Positions 1 through 9,076 of a stretch of DNA of 64,000 nt are shown piece after piece (positions within the stretch are counted from its first letter, which is position 1; the number at the start of each line of letters is the position of its first letter). The DNA comes from Pseudobutyrivibrio sp. ACV-2 (GTDB taxonomy: Bacteria; Bacillota; Clostridia; Lachnospirales; Lachnospiraceae): contig NZ_FNQZ01000002.1 in the NCBI RefSeq assembly GCF_900107545.1, positions 310,001 to 374,000 of the forward strand, written 5' to 3'. The position numbers and the translations under genes are program-made. The notes beneath the pieces are model-generated. The model had not been told where the DNA came from. It did not search any database and saw only the letters and a list, made by a program, of their open reading frames with translations.

Positions 1-1630
1 TTGCATGAGCTAAATCACGGCCTATAAAGACCTCTTCATCGTCATCACCGTAGTGAATCATGCCAAGTGTCTTTGAAAAACCATATTTAGTAACCATGTT
101 TTTGGCCATCTGTGTAGCCTGTTTGATGTCATTTGACGCACCTGTGGTTACATCATCGAATATAATTTCCTCAGCCACACGTCCACCAAGGGATACTACT
201 ATATCCTGTAGCATTTTTCCCTTTGTAAGGAACATGTCATCATTTTCATTGATAGGCATGGTGTAGCCTGCTGCACTGGCTCCAGTTGGGATGATAGATA
301 CAGAATAAACCGGACCTACATCTGGCAGCACATGGAAAAGAATAGCATGGCCTGCCTCATGGTATGCAGTAATTTTCTTTTCTTTTTCTGAAACAACACG
401 GCTCTTCTTTTCTTTGCCGATTCCAACCTTGATGAAGGATTTCTTTATATCGTCCAGTCGAATGAAAGGACGATTTTCTCCTGCTGCAAGGATAGCTGCT
501 TCATTCAGTAGATTTTCGAGGTCTGCGCCTGTGAAACCTACTGTAGTTTGAGCAATCTGGTGAAGATCTACATCATCACCTAAAGCTTTGTTTGATGCGT
601 GAACCTTAAGGATTTCCTCACGCCCCTTAACATCAGGGCGTCCCACATAAACCTTTCTATCGAAACGGCCTGGACGCATAATAGCCTGATCAAGAATATC
701 AACACGGTTGGTAGCAGCCATGACGATGATGCCCTCATTTACTCCAAAACCGTCCATCTCAACAAGGAGCTGGTTTAGAGTCTGCTCACGTTCATCGTGG
801 CCACCTCCCATACCAGTGCCTCTGCGTCTGGCTACAGCATCAATTTCATCGATAAATACGATACAAGGTGCATTCTGCTTTGCCTCTGCAAAAAGGTCGC
901 GGACGCGGGATGCACCTACGCCGACAAACATCTCTACAAAGTCTGAACCTGAAATAGAGAAGAATGGAACACCTGCCTCGCCGGCAATAGCCTTGGCAAG
1001 GAGTGTCTTACCTGTTCCTGGAGGGCCCACCAAAATGACCCCCTTTGGAATACGGGCTCCAAGCTGGGTATATTTTTTAGGGTCTTTGAGGAAATCAACC
1101 AGCTCTTCTACTTCCTCTTTCTCTTCCTTTAAGCCTGCCACATCGTTGAATGTAGTATTGATATCCTCTTTGCTTGTCATGCGGGCACGACTTTTGCCGA
1201 AATTCATCATTTTGGCATTGGCCCCGCCACCGCTGGCACCCTGTGCATTCATCATAATCATGAACAGAATAAACACCGCTCCAAGGACTATAAGCATTGG
1301 AAGCAATTCTGAAATCCAGCTGTCATGTGGCACGTCATTTAAGTTGTAAGAGATTTCACTCTCATCTAGCAAATCCTGCAACTCATTAACATCTGAGACA
1401 TAAAGTGTAGAAGTTTTATCGCCCTTGAGTTTTATCAAAGCGCTACCTGTAGGAACCTGCTCATTCTGAGAAATGGTAACGGATAGTACTTCATCATTTG
1501 AAATAGCCTTCTGGAATTGTTTCATGGTATAGGTGGATGTGTTACGCCCCATGCTTGTGTAAAGGATTGCAAGCACTACCAAGACAAACAATCCATAGAT
1601 TATCATTCCTGAAGCTCTGCTTTTCTTCAA
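1..1630 (-). CDS. ftsH: ATP-dependent zinc metalloprotease FtsH (partial, C-terminus beyond window)
   Basis: Membrane-anchored AAA+ protease that degrades misfolded and short-lived membrane and cytosolic proteins. It runs off the left edge; about 543 codons are visible and the C-terminal end of the protease domain is missing. Visible parts are a first membrane segment (about residues 10-26), a short extracytoplasmic stretch, a second membrane segment (about 108-127), Walker A GPPGTGKT near residue 200 and the zinc-binding HEAGH at 424-428. I chose a TTG start at 1630 because AGGAGG lies a few bases upstream and no ATG fits as well. It follows hpt by 10 bases, the order known from Bacillus (tilS-hpt-ftsH), so co-transcription is likely. 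Confidence 0.97.
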   Translation of the reverse strand, partial: MKKSRASGMIIYGLFVLVVLAILYTSMGRNTSTYTMKQFQKAISNDEVLSVTISQNEQVPTGSALIKLKGDKTSTLYVSDVNELQDLLDESEISYNLNDVPHDSWISELLPMLIVLGAVFILFMIMMNAQGASGGGANAKMMNFGKSRARMTSKEDINTTFNDVAGLKEEKEEVEELVDFLKDPKKYTQLGARIPKGVILVGPPGTGKTLLAKAIAGEAGVPFFSISGSDFVEMFVGVGASRVRDLFAEAKQNAPCIVFIDEIDAVARRRGTGMGGGHDEREQTLNQLLVEMDGFGVNEGIIVMAATNRVDILDQAIMRPGRFDRKVYVGRPDVKGREEILKVHASNKALGDDVDLHQIAQTTVGFTGADLENLLNEAAILAAGENRPFIRLDDIKKSFIKVGIGKEKKSRVVSEKEKKITAYHEAGHAILFHVLPDVGPVYSVSIIPTGASAAGYTMPINENDDMFLTKGKMLQDIVVSLGGRVAEEIIFDDVTTGASNDIKQATQMAKNMVTKYGFSKTLGMIHYGDDDEEVFIGRDLAHA

Positions 1631-1640
1631 TGTGCTCCTC

Positions 1641-2165
1641 CTAGTCTAGCTCAACAACACCGATGTATGGGAGATTGCGGTATTTCTGGTCGTAATCCAA
1701 GCCATAGCCTACTACGAACTGGTCGGGAATTGTGAAGCCTGTGTAATCAACATGTACGTCTACCTCACGACGATCAGGCTTATCAAGCATGGTAACCATA
1801 CGAACTGACTTTGCGCCACGATCCTTGAAAAGCTGACCAAGGTAATTTAATGTATTTCCACTATCAATAATATCCTCAACAATAATGACATTCTGTCCTG
1901 TTGGGTCTAAATCAAGGTCCTTTTTAATTTTGACCACGCCAGAGGATACTGTGCCTCCGTCATAGCTTGATGTAGCCATGAAATCGATGATAACTGGCAC
2001 TGTAATTCTCTTTGCAAGCTCACATGCGAAGAAAGACGCGCCCTTTAGAATACATACAAGAAAGACTGACTCTCCTTCATAATCCTTACTGATTTGCTCG
2101 CCAAGCTCTGCGATTCTTGCAGCCAACTCATCCTCTGGTAAAAGGACTCTGATGTTTTCACTCAT
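1641..2165 (-). CDS. hpt: Hypoxanthine phosphoribosyltransferase
   Basis: Cytosolic purine salvage enzyme that makes IMP or GMP from hypoxanthine or guanine and PRPP. The 174-aa length is normal for the family. The PRPP-binding motif EDIIDSGNT is at residues 97-105, and the flexible-loop region containing SSYDGG is at about 66-71. The ATG lies inside the end of tilS (8-base overlap), and its GGAGG ribosome site is within the last tilS codons, which suggests translational coupling. ftsH follows 10 bases downstream. Confidence 0.97.
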   Translation of the reverse strand: MSENIRVLLPEDELAARIAELGEQISKDYEGESVFLVCILKGASFFACELAKRITVPVIIDFMATSSYDGGTVSSGVVKIKKDLDLDPTGQNVIIVEDIIDSGNTLNYLGQLFKDRGAKSVRMVTMLDKPDRREVDVHVDYTGFTIPDQFVVGYGLDYDQKYRNLPYIGVVELD

Positions 2166-3525
2166 TTTTTGTTCCTCCGTAAATTATCTCTAATACACGA
2201 GTGGTATTATTAGAAATTTTATAATGTTCACTGATTCTATATCCAACCACCCACATAACGTGATTTCCATCACATACCAGCGGAATATTGTCTCTTAAAT
2301 GACGGGGAATTTTTGCATCCACGAAATAATCCTGCAGGGATTTGTGGTTTCCTGCGGCGTCTATAGTCAGATAATCCCCCTCTAAACGGGTTCTTATTTC
2401 AACATTATCTGTGATTTTATCACAATCAAACCATTTAGTATAGTTTTCCACAGGGTAATTCATACCTTGTTCATAGTCGAATTCTCTGTATGTAAAAGTG
2501 TCTTCTGAAGCCGATTCTTTTGCCTCATCTACAACATATATATCCTCGTAGGAAATGATTAGTGTCTTTTTATATGGAAGCTGCACCTGACGCTCTCCCG
2601 CCTCATTCAGCAGGCCTAAAATGGCATCAATATGTACTGCGCTAACATCCTTGCGCTGTGGCATGTAAGAGCTTAGATACTCCTTTAGAGCGTGGCTCGC
2701 TATAACCTTAGGGGCTGTAGCAATGGTACGCTTTCTAAGCCTGCCCTCACCAGACTGAGCTATAAGCAGTAGTCCTTGCGATTCCATTTCGATATAATCT
2801 GCAATTTCATTTAACTTCTCAGTCATTTCGTTGATGTGCTCTAAAGCTCTGGAATTAATCTCCTGAAGTTCAGGAATTATGTTGTGACGGATGCGATTCC
2901 TGTCGTATTGAATCTCTGAATTGGTGGCGTCAATACAATAAGGGATGTCATTGGCACTTAAAAATTCCATGATATCTGCTTTGGACACTGCAAGGAGTGG
3001 CCTGATGATTCTTTCTCTGACTGGAGCAATACCACACATTCCATCAAGCCCCGTACCTCTAGCCATATGGAATAGAACTGTTTCAGCGTTATCATTTGCG
3101 TTGTGGGCTATAGCTATTTTGGTGGCCGATGTATCAGGATTGTAGGTATCTAGAGCCATAGCATAATCCTCAAATGCCTGATATCTGGCAAGCCTTGCTT
3201 CCTCCTCTGTAGAACGGCCCGATTCCTTTACCAGTGATGGAATGTCTATCTTAAGCACCTTCAATGGTACATCAAAATCCTGGCACAGTGATTCCACATA
3301 TGCCTGATCCTCGTCTGCATCCGTCCCTCGGATACAGTGATTTACGTGCAGGGCATGAATCTCCAAATCGTATTCTTCTTTTAGCGCTAAAAGCACAAAA
3401 AAAAGGCAAACAGAGTCCGGCCCGCCTGATAGGCCAAGTACTACTCTGTCACCTTTCTGTAACATATTATGTTTTTCAAGATACTCTTTAATCTTCTTTT
3501 TCTTTAAAAATGATCCAATTGTCAT
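2158..3525 (-). CDS. tilS: tRNA(Ile)-lysidine synthase
   Basis: ATP-dependent enzyme that changes C34 of the AUA-reading tRNA-Ile to lysidine, so that it reads AUA and is charged with isoleucine; essential in most bacteria. The N-type ATP pyrophosphatase P-loop SGGPDS is at residues 33-38. The HNANDNAET segment and the C-terminal TilS substrate-binding domains follow; 455 aa is the usual size. The ATG at 3525 lies inside the end of the divIC-like gene (38-base overlap) with no strong ribosome site, so the exact start is uncertain by up to about 20 codons. The 3' end overlaps hpt. Confidence 0.95.
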   Translation of the reverse strand: MTIGSFLKKKKIKEYLEKHNMLQKGDRVVLGLSGGPDSVCLFFVLLALKEEYDLEIHALHVNHCIRGTDADEDQAYVESLCQDFDVPLKVLKIDIPSLVKESGRSTEEEARLARYQAFEDYAMALDTYNPDTSATKIAIAHNANDNAETVLFHMARGTGLDGMCGIAPVRERIIRPLLAVSKADIMEFLSANDIPYCIDATNSEIQYDRNRIRHNIIPELQEINSRALEHINEMTEKLNEIADYIEMESQGLLLIAQSGEGRLRKRTIATAPKVIASHALKEYLSSYMPQRKDVSAVHIDAILGLLNEAGERQVQLPYKKTLIISYEDIYVVDEAKESASEDTFTYREFDYEQGMNYPVENYTKWFDCDKITDNVEIRTRLEGDYLTIDAAGNHKSLQDYFVDAKIPRHLRDNIPLVCDGNHVMWVVGYRISEHYKISNNTTRVLEIIYGGTKNE

Positions 3526-3799
3526 GCGTCAACCCAAGCTTTTGTGAAGCCTCATTCTCTATGTATTCATCGCTACCGACGTATTCCTCTTGTTCTTTAA
3601 GCTGTCTGCTTTTTTCATTTGCTGCTCCAAGCTCTGTTTTAAGGGACTCCTCCCTCCTTTTAAGCTCTTCGTTTTTATCGTAAAGACGCACAATCTGGAC
3701 AGTAAACACTGCCAGCATAAAAAGCATAATTACAGCCACGTATATTCTACCAGTTGAGGTTTTCTTTCGTCTTCTAACTTGTCTTCTATTATTTCTCAT
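3488..3799 (-). CDS. divIC: FtsB/DivIC-family septum formation protein
   Basis: Small bitopic cell-division protein that helps hold the divisome together with FtsL and FtsQ/DivIB type partners. It shows a basic cytoplasmic N-terminus (RRQVRRRKK), one membrane segment (about residues 20-38), then an extracellular coiled coil rich in Glu/Lys/Leu and a C-terminal region with the EYIENEASQKLGL pattern typical of the family. I prefer the ATG at 3799 over the upstream TTG because AAGG lies just upstream. It sits between rqcP and tilS as in Bacillus, but without the sporulation genes normally found there. Confidence 0.88.
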   Translation of the reverse strand: MRNNRRQVRRRKKTSTGRIYVAVIMLFMLAVFTVQIVRLYDKNEELKRREESLKTELGAANEKSRQLKEQEEYVGSDEYIENEASQKLGLTHDNWIIFKEKED

Positions 3800-3807
3800 A
3801 ACCAACC

Positions 3808-4047
3808 TTAAAGGTATTTAAAAAGATCTGCCGCAGCATCCTTTTTAGTAGTATCCTGAATATCCAGAACTTCGACCTTTACGTTTTTATTCCCAAATGC
3901 TATTTCTATTATATCACCAATTTTTACATCAGTGGATGCTTTCGCAATTTTTCCATTAATTTGAACACGCCCGCTATCGCAAGCCTCATTGGCTACGGTG
4001 CGTCGCTTGATTAAGCGTGATACTTTTAAATATTTATCTAGTCTCAT
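3808..4047 (-). CDS. rqcP: S4-domain RNA-binding protein RqcP (YabO)
   Basis: A 79-aa protein made almost only of an S4 RNA-binding fold (MRLDKYLKVSRLIKRR, then GRVQINGK). In Bacillus the orthologue RqcP works with RqcH in ribosome quality control, stabilising P-site tRNA on obstructed 50S subunits during alanine tailing. The position between hup and divIC is the conserved one for yabO. The next gene starts 8 bases after its stop, so the two are probably co-translated. Its upstream region holds a long hairpin element at 4120-4211. Confidence 0.9.
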   Translation of the reverse strand: MRLDKYLKVSRLIKRRTVANEACDSGRVQINGKIAKASTDVKIGDIIEIAFGNKNVKVEVLDIQDTTKKDAAADLFKYL

Positions 4048-4119
4048 GCGTTTCGTTTACCTCTTTTCGTACCATAGTTGTAGATTTCTGCTTTGTGAAA
4101 GTAAGTTTTCACAGTGTAA

Positions 4120-4211
4120 GCTGTCAGGTAACAATTATATATTGCATATTTGGGTGAGTATAGCGAAAGCGATACCCAAATATGTAATATATGATTGTTG
4201 CCGTAGACAGC
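4120..4211 (-). repeat. Long intergenic hairpin element, copy 1
   Basis: A near-palindromic 92-base element between hup and rqcP. Outer arms GCTGTC (4120-4125) and GACAGC (4206-4211) enclose an asymmetric internal loop, then long inner arms starting ACAAT, with a terminal loop containing the motif TATCGCTTTCGCTATACT on the minus strand. The same architecture and the same terminal loop occur at 43097-43190 with different stem sequences, and a variant occurs at 22939-23022. Confidence 0.85.
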
Positions 4212-4232
4212 GCCGCCATTGAGAAAAACTAA

Positions 4233-4255
4233 GGGGTTCGGCAATGCCGAACCCC
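4233..4255 (-). terminator. Rho-independent terminator after hup
   Basis: Perfect 10-bp stem GGGGTTCGGC / GCCGAACCCC with a 3-base loop, followed on the minus strand by TTAGTTTTTC. It lies about 27 bases past the hup stop codon and separates hup from rqcP. Confidence 0.85.
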
Positions 4256-4281
4256 GAAAAGATTCTCAATTTACTAATGTA

Positions 4282-4554
4282 TTAGTTGATAGAATCCTTA
4301 AGAGCCTTACCAGCCTTGAACTTAGGAGCCTTAGATGCAGGAATCTTCATCTCAGCGCCTGTCTGTGGATTTCTACCTGTACGAGCTGCTCTCTCAGATA
4401 CTTCGAAAGTACCGAAACCAACGAGCTGGATCTTCTCACCCTTCTTAAGCTCTTCAGCTACAACATCTGTAAATGCCTTAACAGAAGCTTCTGCGTCCTT
4501 CTTTGAAATGTTAGCCTTGCTAGCGATAGCTGCTACTAATTCAGTCTTGTTCAT
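4282..4554 (-). CDS. hup: HU-family DNA-binding protein
   Basis: Histone-like nucleoid protein that bends DNA as a homodimer. It has 90 aa, with the MNKTELVAAIASKA start, the family signature GFGTFEVSERAARTGRNPQTG at residues 47-67 (DNA-binding beta arm) and a Lys-rich C-terminus. AGGAGG precedes the ATG. It has its own strong promoter (4622-4650) and terminator (4233-4255), so it is probably a monocistronic, highly expressed gene, although its place next to rqcP is the conserved Firmicutes one. Confidence 0.97.
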   Translation of the reverse strand: MNKTELVAAIASKANISKKDAEASVKAFTDVVAEELKKGEKIQLVGFGTFEVSERAARTGRNPQTGAEMKIPASKAPKFKAGKALKDSIN

Positions 4555-4621
4555 TACTTATTCCTCCTCGAGAATTCTTATTTTATATTTAGGACCTTAA
4601 TCCCGTATAATTTCAATATCC

Positions 4622-4650
4622 TTTATAATTCTTTTGGTATGTCATGTCAA
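4622..4650 (-). promoter_or_regulatory. Strong SigA-type promoter of hup
   Basis: Minus-strand TTGACA (4645-4650), a 17-base spacer, and TATAAA (4622-4627). The -35 box is a perfect match and the -10 box matches 5 of 6, which fits an abundant nucleoid protein. The transcript would begin about 60 bases before the hup start codon. Confidence 0.85.
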
Positions 4651-4652
4651 CC

Positions 4653-4689
4653 AAAAAGCCTTAAAAACGCCCATTTTATAAGGTTTTTA
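4653..4689 (-). terminator. Terminator between the PEGA lipoprotein gene and hup
   Basis: Minus-strand hairpin with AAAACCTTA and TAAGGCTTTT arms ending in a run of T. It lies just before the hup promoter. The remaining sequence to 4844 is AT-rich with no visible gene. Confidence 0.65.
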
Positions 4690-4844
4690 TGGATTATTAC
4701 AAATTTTTTGCGGTATTTTTAAACATTATTACCATTTACAAACCCTTGATTTTCCTAGGAGTTCACAATTTTTTCACACATTTTACGCAATTTGTTTAAA
4801 ATAACTGAGTTTTGCCCGTAAATTTAAGGTTTGTAATTTCTTTT

Positions 4845-6122
4845 TTAGTTCATAAGATTGCCGATTAAATCGGAAATTGTAGATAAATAATCCACTTCGT
4901 AGTCATAATCATTTTTAATGGCACTTCCTGCAGTTTCTTCTTCCCGGCCATTATTTTCAGATACATCTTCGCCACTGGCAGGTTCGGCTGTACCAGGTGC
5001 CGCTGTCTGGCTTTCCGTTTCATTTGTAGTCTCATTTGATGTCTGGGTTGACTCTGACTCACTTTCTGATTCCATGGCAAGGGTGATTTCTGCAGACTCT
5101 GAATTGACTACAAGTGTTTTGTTCCAGGAAGCATAGCCTGCACATTTTACCACGAGCCTGTGGGCGCCATATTGCACGTTCTGCGGCTCGTTGGTATCGA
5201 TGAGTTTACCATCCAGATAAACATAAGTATCAGGTACAGTCACAAGAAATGTAAGCAAACAGTAGGATGGGCCATCACCCTTCATATCATCCAAATCAAC
5301 CCTGACTTCTTCTCCGCGTGGAATAGTAAAGGTCTGGGAACCACCCCAACCGTTGTTTGCAACAGTGATTTTATAGGTTCCCTCCGGCACCTCTATCACC
5401 TCTGGGCCGTTTACTATAGAAACTATTTTATTTCCAATAAAAATCATGCTGCCGTCAAACAGTTCTGTATGAACCAAGCTGAGATAGCCGTGTCCTGTGG
5501 TAACAGCAATGGAAATAACGTTTTTATCCCGTCCAATAACAGTGATAGCATCATCTTCGCTAATGCTTGACAGCAATATTTTCTCTGAATCTGAATATAC
5601 TTTTGTGGAATCTGTCAGCTTGTAATTTTTCCCATCGATTTGAATAAGACCTCTGCCCTCATCGATTTTATATTTGGTGATATCTTCAAAATACCAAACA
5701 TCTGCTGACTTTTGAATCTGGCTTAAAGCCCCGGATGCCGGCAGAAGGCTACCGATATCTACCACTGAACCTGTGGTAAACTCAGCCCAGGTGCTATTAC
5801 CGCCATATTTATCAAGAAATTTTGTGGTCATGTTGTACTTGTAACGAAGCTGTTTGTCTGTGGACAGGGAATATAAGGATATAGTCTCGTCCGTCATATC
5901 CAAATTTTCAAGGATGTATAGATTAACGTCTTCAGACGAAGTTTCTACAGATTCTTCCTCATCCGTATCCTCTATAGTCTCCTCTTTCGGCAAAACAGCA
6001 GAGCCTGTGCGGTTAGTAACTGTGGCATTGTTAGGATGAGTGCCACAGCTCGCAAAGGCTCCTGTAAGTATCATTATTACAACTATTAAATTGACCCATT
6101 TTTTAGAAAAGTTCCCTCTCAT
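4845..6122 (-). CDS. PEGA-domain lipoprotein
   Basis: A 425-aa exported protein of unknown exact function. It has a signal peptide with lipobox LTGAFASC (lipidated Cys26), an acidic linker (about 45-65), a region with no family I recognise (70-225), then two PEGA-like beta modules (about 228-277, PEVIEVPEGTYKITV; and 294-350, DTYVYLDGKLIDT). A Ser/Glu/Thr-rich low-complexity tail follows (350-400). PEGA modules are thought to be surface or cell-wall-facing structural domains. It starts 4 bases after the cca stop without a clear ribosome site, so it is probably translationally coupled to cca. A terminator follows at 4653-4689. Confidence 0.8.
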   Translation of the reverse strand: MRGNFSKKWVNLIVVIMILTGAFASCGTHPNNATVTNRTGSAVLPKEETIEDTDEEESVETSSEDVNLYILENLDMTDETISLYSLSTDKQLRYKYNMTTKFLDKYGGNSTWAEFTTGSVVDIGSLLPASGALSQIQKSADVWYFEDITKYKIDEGRGLIQIDGKNYKLTDSTKVYSDSEKILLSSISEDDAITVIGRDKNVISIAVTTGHGYLSLVHTELFDGSMIFIGNKIVSIVNGPEVIEVPEGTYKITVANNGWGGSQTFTIPRGEEVRVDLDDMKGDGPSYCLLTFLVTVPDTYVYLDGKLIDTNEPQNVQYGAHRLVVKCAGYASWNKTLVVNSESAEITLAMESESESESTQTSNETTNETESQTAAPGTAEPASGEDVSENNGREEETAGSAIKNDYDYEVDYLSTISDLIGNLMN

Positions 6123-6126
6123 GGGA

Positions 6127-7452
6127 TTATTTTATCATACTTTGTGCCATATTTAACAGAATTTGTCTGTCATTTAGTTCTGGATTGTCTACTACAGCAT
6201 CAAAAATGTCGTTTAGAACTTCTCCAATCCTTTGTCCCTGTGGAACACCCATAGCTATCAAGTCCTTGCCATTTATCTGTAAATCCTTAATTCTAAGGCA
6301 ATCGCCAGCCTCAACTATCTCATGAAAGACTCTTTCGAGCTCTGCGATATATGCAAGCTTTTCGTCCCTCAGATAAGTGCTTTGAGCCAGTGTATCCGCT
6401 CTTTTAACTTCCAGTAAATCTGGAAAGTTTTCCTGACCTACGCGAATAATCATTCTTCGGACATTACGGTCATTTATAGCCGGTCTGTCATCATGATTTT
6501 TAACCAGGTTACAGACTTTGCTTGTGGTATCATTGTCAAACTTCAGACGTCTGAGGACTGTACGAGCCATATCTGTACCCTTTATCGGGTGTAGCTTGAA
6601 GTGGTCCTGTCCTTTATCATCTGTGGTCTTACAGGCTGGTTTAGCGATATCATGAAGCATCATGGTCAATCGCAACACTTTATCGGTAGGAATCAGCTCC
6701 ATAGCCTTAATGGTGTGCTCACCTACTGTATAGGCATGATGCACATTGTTTTGCTGGCATTCCATCATAACGTCAAGCTCTGGGAAGAATACCTTTGAAA
6801 GACCTGTATTATATACCTCACGAAGCCTCTCTGGATGGTCTGAGGTGACCAGTTTTACCATTTCGACCTGAATGCGCTCTGCACTGATGCGCTCAAGTGT
6901 AGGTGCTAAGTCCTTAATAGCCTGATAGGTAGCTGGCTCTATCTCAAAGCCAAGTTGCGCTGAAAATCTAAGGGCTCTAAGCATGCGAAGGGCATCCTCT
7001 GTAAAACGCTCTGTAGGATTGCCGACGGCTTTGATAATTCCAGCCTGAAGGTCTGCCTCTCCACCAAATAAATCTACCAGCCCTCTGCTTTCGTTATATG
7101 CCATGGCATTAATAGTGAAATCCCTGCGCTTTAAATCCTCTTCGAGGGATGCTGTAAAGGTGACCTCCTTAGGGTGTCGTCCATCCTCGTATTTGCCATC
7201 CACTCGATAGGTGGTGACCTCATAACCCACGCCATGCATCAACACTGTGACTGTACCATGCTCAATTCCGGTGTCAAAAGTGCGCGAAAACAAGGCCTTG
7301 ACCTGCTCTGGCAAAGCCGAAGTGGTAATATCCCAGTCGTGTGGAATTTTCCCTAGAATGCAGTCACGGACACAGCCGCCTACTGCATAGGCTTCGTGTC
7401 CGTTTGATTCTAATACCGATATAATATTTTGAACGTCTGCTGGTAAATTCAT
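6127..7452 (-). CDS. cca: CCA tRNA nucleotidyltransferase with HD domain
   Basis: Adds or repairs the 3'-terminal CCA of tRNAs, using CTP and ATP. The class II nucleotidyltransferase head has GGCVRD and the catalytic DWD within PHDWDITTSA (about residues 25-45), then the RRDFTINAMAYN and RFTEDALRMLRALRF motifs. A C-terminal HD domain has HTIKAME and MLHDIAKP. The 441-aa length is normal. It begins one base after the proS stop (TAATATG junction) and probably belongs to one proS-cca-PEGA transcript. Confidence 0.95.
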   Translation of the reverse strand: MNLPADVQNIISVLESNGHEAYAVGGCVRDCILGKIPHDWDITTSALPEQVKALFSRTFDTGIEHGTVTVLMHGVGYEVTTYRVDGKYEDGRHPKEVTFTASLEEDLKRRDFTINAMAYNESRGLVDLFGGEADLQAGIIKAVGNPTERFTEDALRMLRALRFSAQLGFEIEPATYQAIKDLAPTLERISAERIQVEMVKLVTSDHPERLREVYNTGLSKVFFPELDVMMECQQNNVHHAYTVGEHTIKAMELIPTDKVLRLTMMLHDIAKPACKTTDDKGQDHFKLHPIKGTDMARTVLRRLKFDNDTTSKVCNLVKNHDDRPAINDRNVRRMIIRVGQENFPDLLEVKRADTLAQSTYLRDEKLAYIAELERVFHEIVEAGDCLRIKDLQINGKDLIAMGVPQGQRIGEVLNDIFDAVVDNPELNDRQILLNMAQSMIK

Positions 7453-7453
7453 A

Positions 7454-8893
7454 TTAATAAGCTTTACCCCAATATACTAACTTTTTAGCTGGCTTGCCAC
7501 AGCATGCACAAACCTCAGAAATGTGCTCCTGGTCATTGAATGGCATACAACGTGAAGTAACAGCTAAATCTTCTTTTATTTTGTTCTCGCAAGCCACATC
7601 GCCGCACCACATAGCGCGGATGAAGCCTGGCTTGTTATTAGCGATTTCTGTGAACTCAGCGTAGTTGTGAGCATCCCAGATGTGGCTGTCTCTGTGAGCC
7701 TTTGCTCTTTCAAACATATCCTTCTGGATAGTCTCAAGGAGCTCAGCTACCTTTGTCTCAACTTCATCAAGTGAGCATTCGATTTTCTCACGAGTATCAC
7801 GGCGAACAAGTACGCACTTGCCAGCCTCGATATCCTTTGGTCCAAGCTCTACACGAACAGGGATACCACGCATCTCTGCCTCAGAGAACTTCCAACCTGG
7901 GCTCTTGTCTGAATCATCAAGCTTTGCACGCATTGTCTTGCCAAGACGCTCGCAAACCTCGCCCGCCTTTTCAAGTACGCCTTCCTTCTTCTGCTGAATA
8001 GGAATAACAACAACCTGTGTAGGTGCAATACGTGGTGGAAGTACGAGACCTGAGTCGTCACCGTGTACCATGATGATAGCACCGATAAGACGTGTAGTCA
8101 TGCCCCATGATGTCTGGTGAACATACTGAAGCTGATTGTTTTTATCTGTGTACTGAATACCAAAAGGTTTAGAGAAGTTCTGGCCAAAGTTGTGTGAGGT
8201 ACCAGACTGTAGAGCCTTACCATCGTGCATAAGAGCCTCGATAGTATAAGTAGCTTCAGCACCTGCGAATTTCTCCTTGTCTGTCTTCTGTCCACGAACT
8301 ACAGGCATAGCAAGTACTTCCTCGCAGAAATCAGCATAAAGATTAAGCATCTGTACTGTGCGAGCCTCTGCATCTTCAGCTGTAGCATGAGCTGTATGGC
8401 CTTCCTGCCATAAGAACTCACGTGAGCGAAGGAATGGACGAGTCTCCTTTTCCCAACGAACTACAGAGCACCACTGGTTATAAACCTTTGGTAAGTCTCT
8501 GTGAGAGTGGATAATATCCTTATAGAAATCACAGAAAAGAGTCTCAGATGTAGGACGAACGCAAAGACGTTCCTGAAGCGGGTTAAGGCCACCATGTGTA
8601 ACCCAAGCTACCTCTGGTGCAAAGCCCTCAACATGATCCTTTTCAACCTGAAGAAGACTCTCGGGGATGAACATAGGCATGTAAACGTTCTGAACGCCTG
8701 TCTCCTTGAATCTTCTGTCTAACTCGTGCTGGATGTTTTCCCAAATAGCATACCCATCGGGCTTGATAATCATGCATCCTTTTACTGATGAATATGCAAT
8801 CAAATCAGCCTTAACAACTACGTCGGTATACCACTGTGCGAAATCCTCTGACATAGAGGTAATCGCTTCTACCAGCTTTTTTTCCTGTGCCAT
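7454..8893 (-). CDS. proS: Prolyl-tRNA synthetase, archaeal/eukaryotic type
   Basis: Charges tRNA-Pro with proline. It is the shorter class II form (479 aa) without the bacterial INS editing domain. Visible are motif 2 ([28 protein letters not shown], about residues 140-167), the motif 3 region ([14 protein letters not shown]), the anticodon-binding domain and a C-terminal module with CEN, CACC and a terminal Tyr (WGKAY), all typical of this subtype. AAGGAG lies just upstream of the ATG. A promoter-like pair TAGACT - 17 - TAAAAT lies upstream; no T-box signature is visible. Confidence 0.97.
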   Translation of the reverse strand: MAQEKKLVEAITSMSEDFAQWYTDVVVKADLIAYSSVKGCMIIKPDGYAIWENIQHELDRRFKETGVQNVYMPMFIPESLLQVEKDHVEGFAPEVAWVTHGGLNPLQERLCVRPTSETLFCDFYKDIIHSHRDLPKVYNQWCSVVRWEKETRPFLRSREFLWQEGHTAHATAEDAEARTVQMLNLYADFCEEVLAMPVVRGQKTDKEKFAGAEATYTIEALMHDGKALQSGTSHNFGQNFSKPFGIQYTDKNNQLQYVHQTSWGMTTRLIGAIIMVHGDDSGLVLPPRIAPTQVVVIPIQQKKEGVLEKAGEVCERLGKTMRAKLDDSDKSPGWKFSEAEMRGIPVRVELGPKDIEAGKCVLVRRDTREKIECSLDEVETKVAELLETIQKDMFERAKAHRDSHIWDAHNYAEFTEIANNKPGFIRAMWCGDVACENKIKEDLAVTSRCMPFNDQEHISEVCACCGKPAKKLVYWGKAY

Positions 8894-9048
8894 TTTTTTC
8901 TCCTTTTCTTATATTACAATAAAATCCTGCTAATTCTAATTAGCTCTCCTATTTTAATACAAATATCAATACAAGTCTATACCTCAAGTTGCTATATTAA
9001 TGGGCTTTCTGGAATATTATTGGTGATTGCTACAGATATACAAAAGAG

Positions 9049-9075
9049 CCTATCCCGAAAGATTAGGCTCTTTAA
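9049..9075 (-). terminator. Terminator after the GGDEF-EAL gene
   Basis: Hairpin AGAGCCTA / TAGGCTCT directly after the stop codon of the gene ending at 9077, followed on the minus strand by TTTTGTA. It separates that gene from the proS promoter. Confidence 0.85.
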
Positions 9076-9076
9076 A

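Noticed and set aside
4044-4244. 66- and 77-codon frames on both strands between hup and rqcP
   Set aside because: They read through the palindromic element 4120-4211, so similar frames arise on both strands (both contain ILHIWVS); no ribosome site and no family.
8894-9076. T-box riboswitch before proS
   Set aside because: No AGGGTGGNACCGCG-type antiterminator motif is present; only a short GCTAATT/AATTAGC hairpin and a plain promoter are seen.
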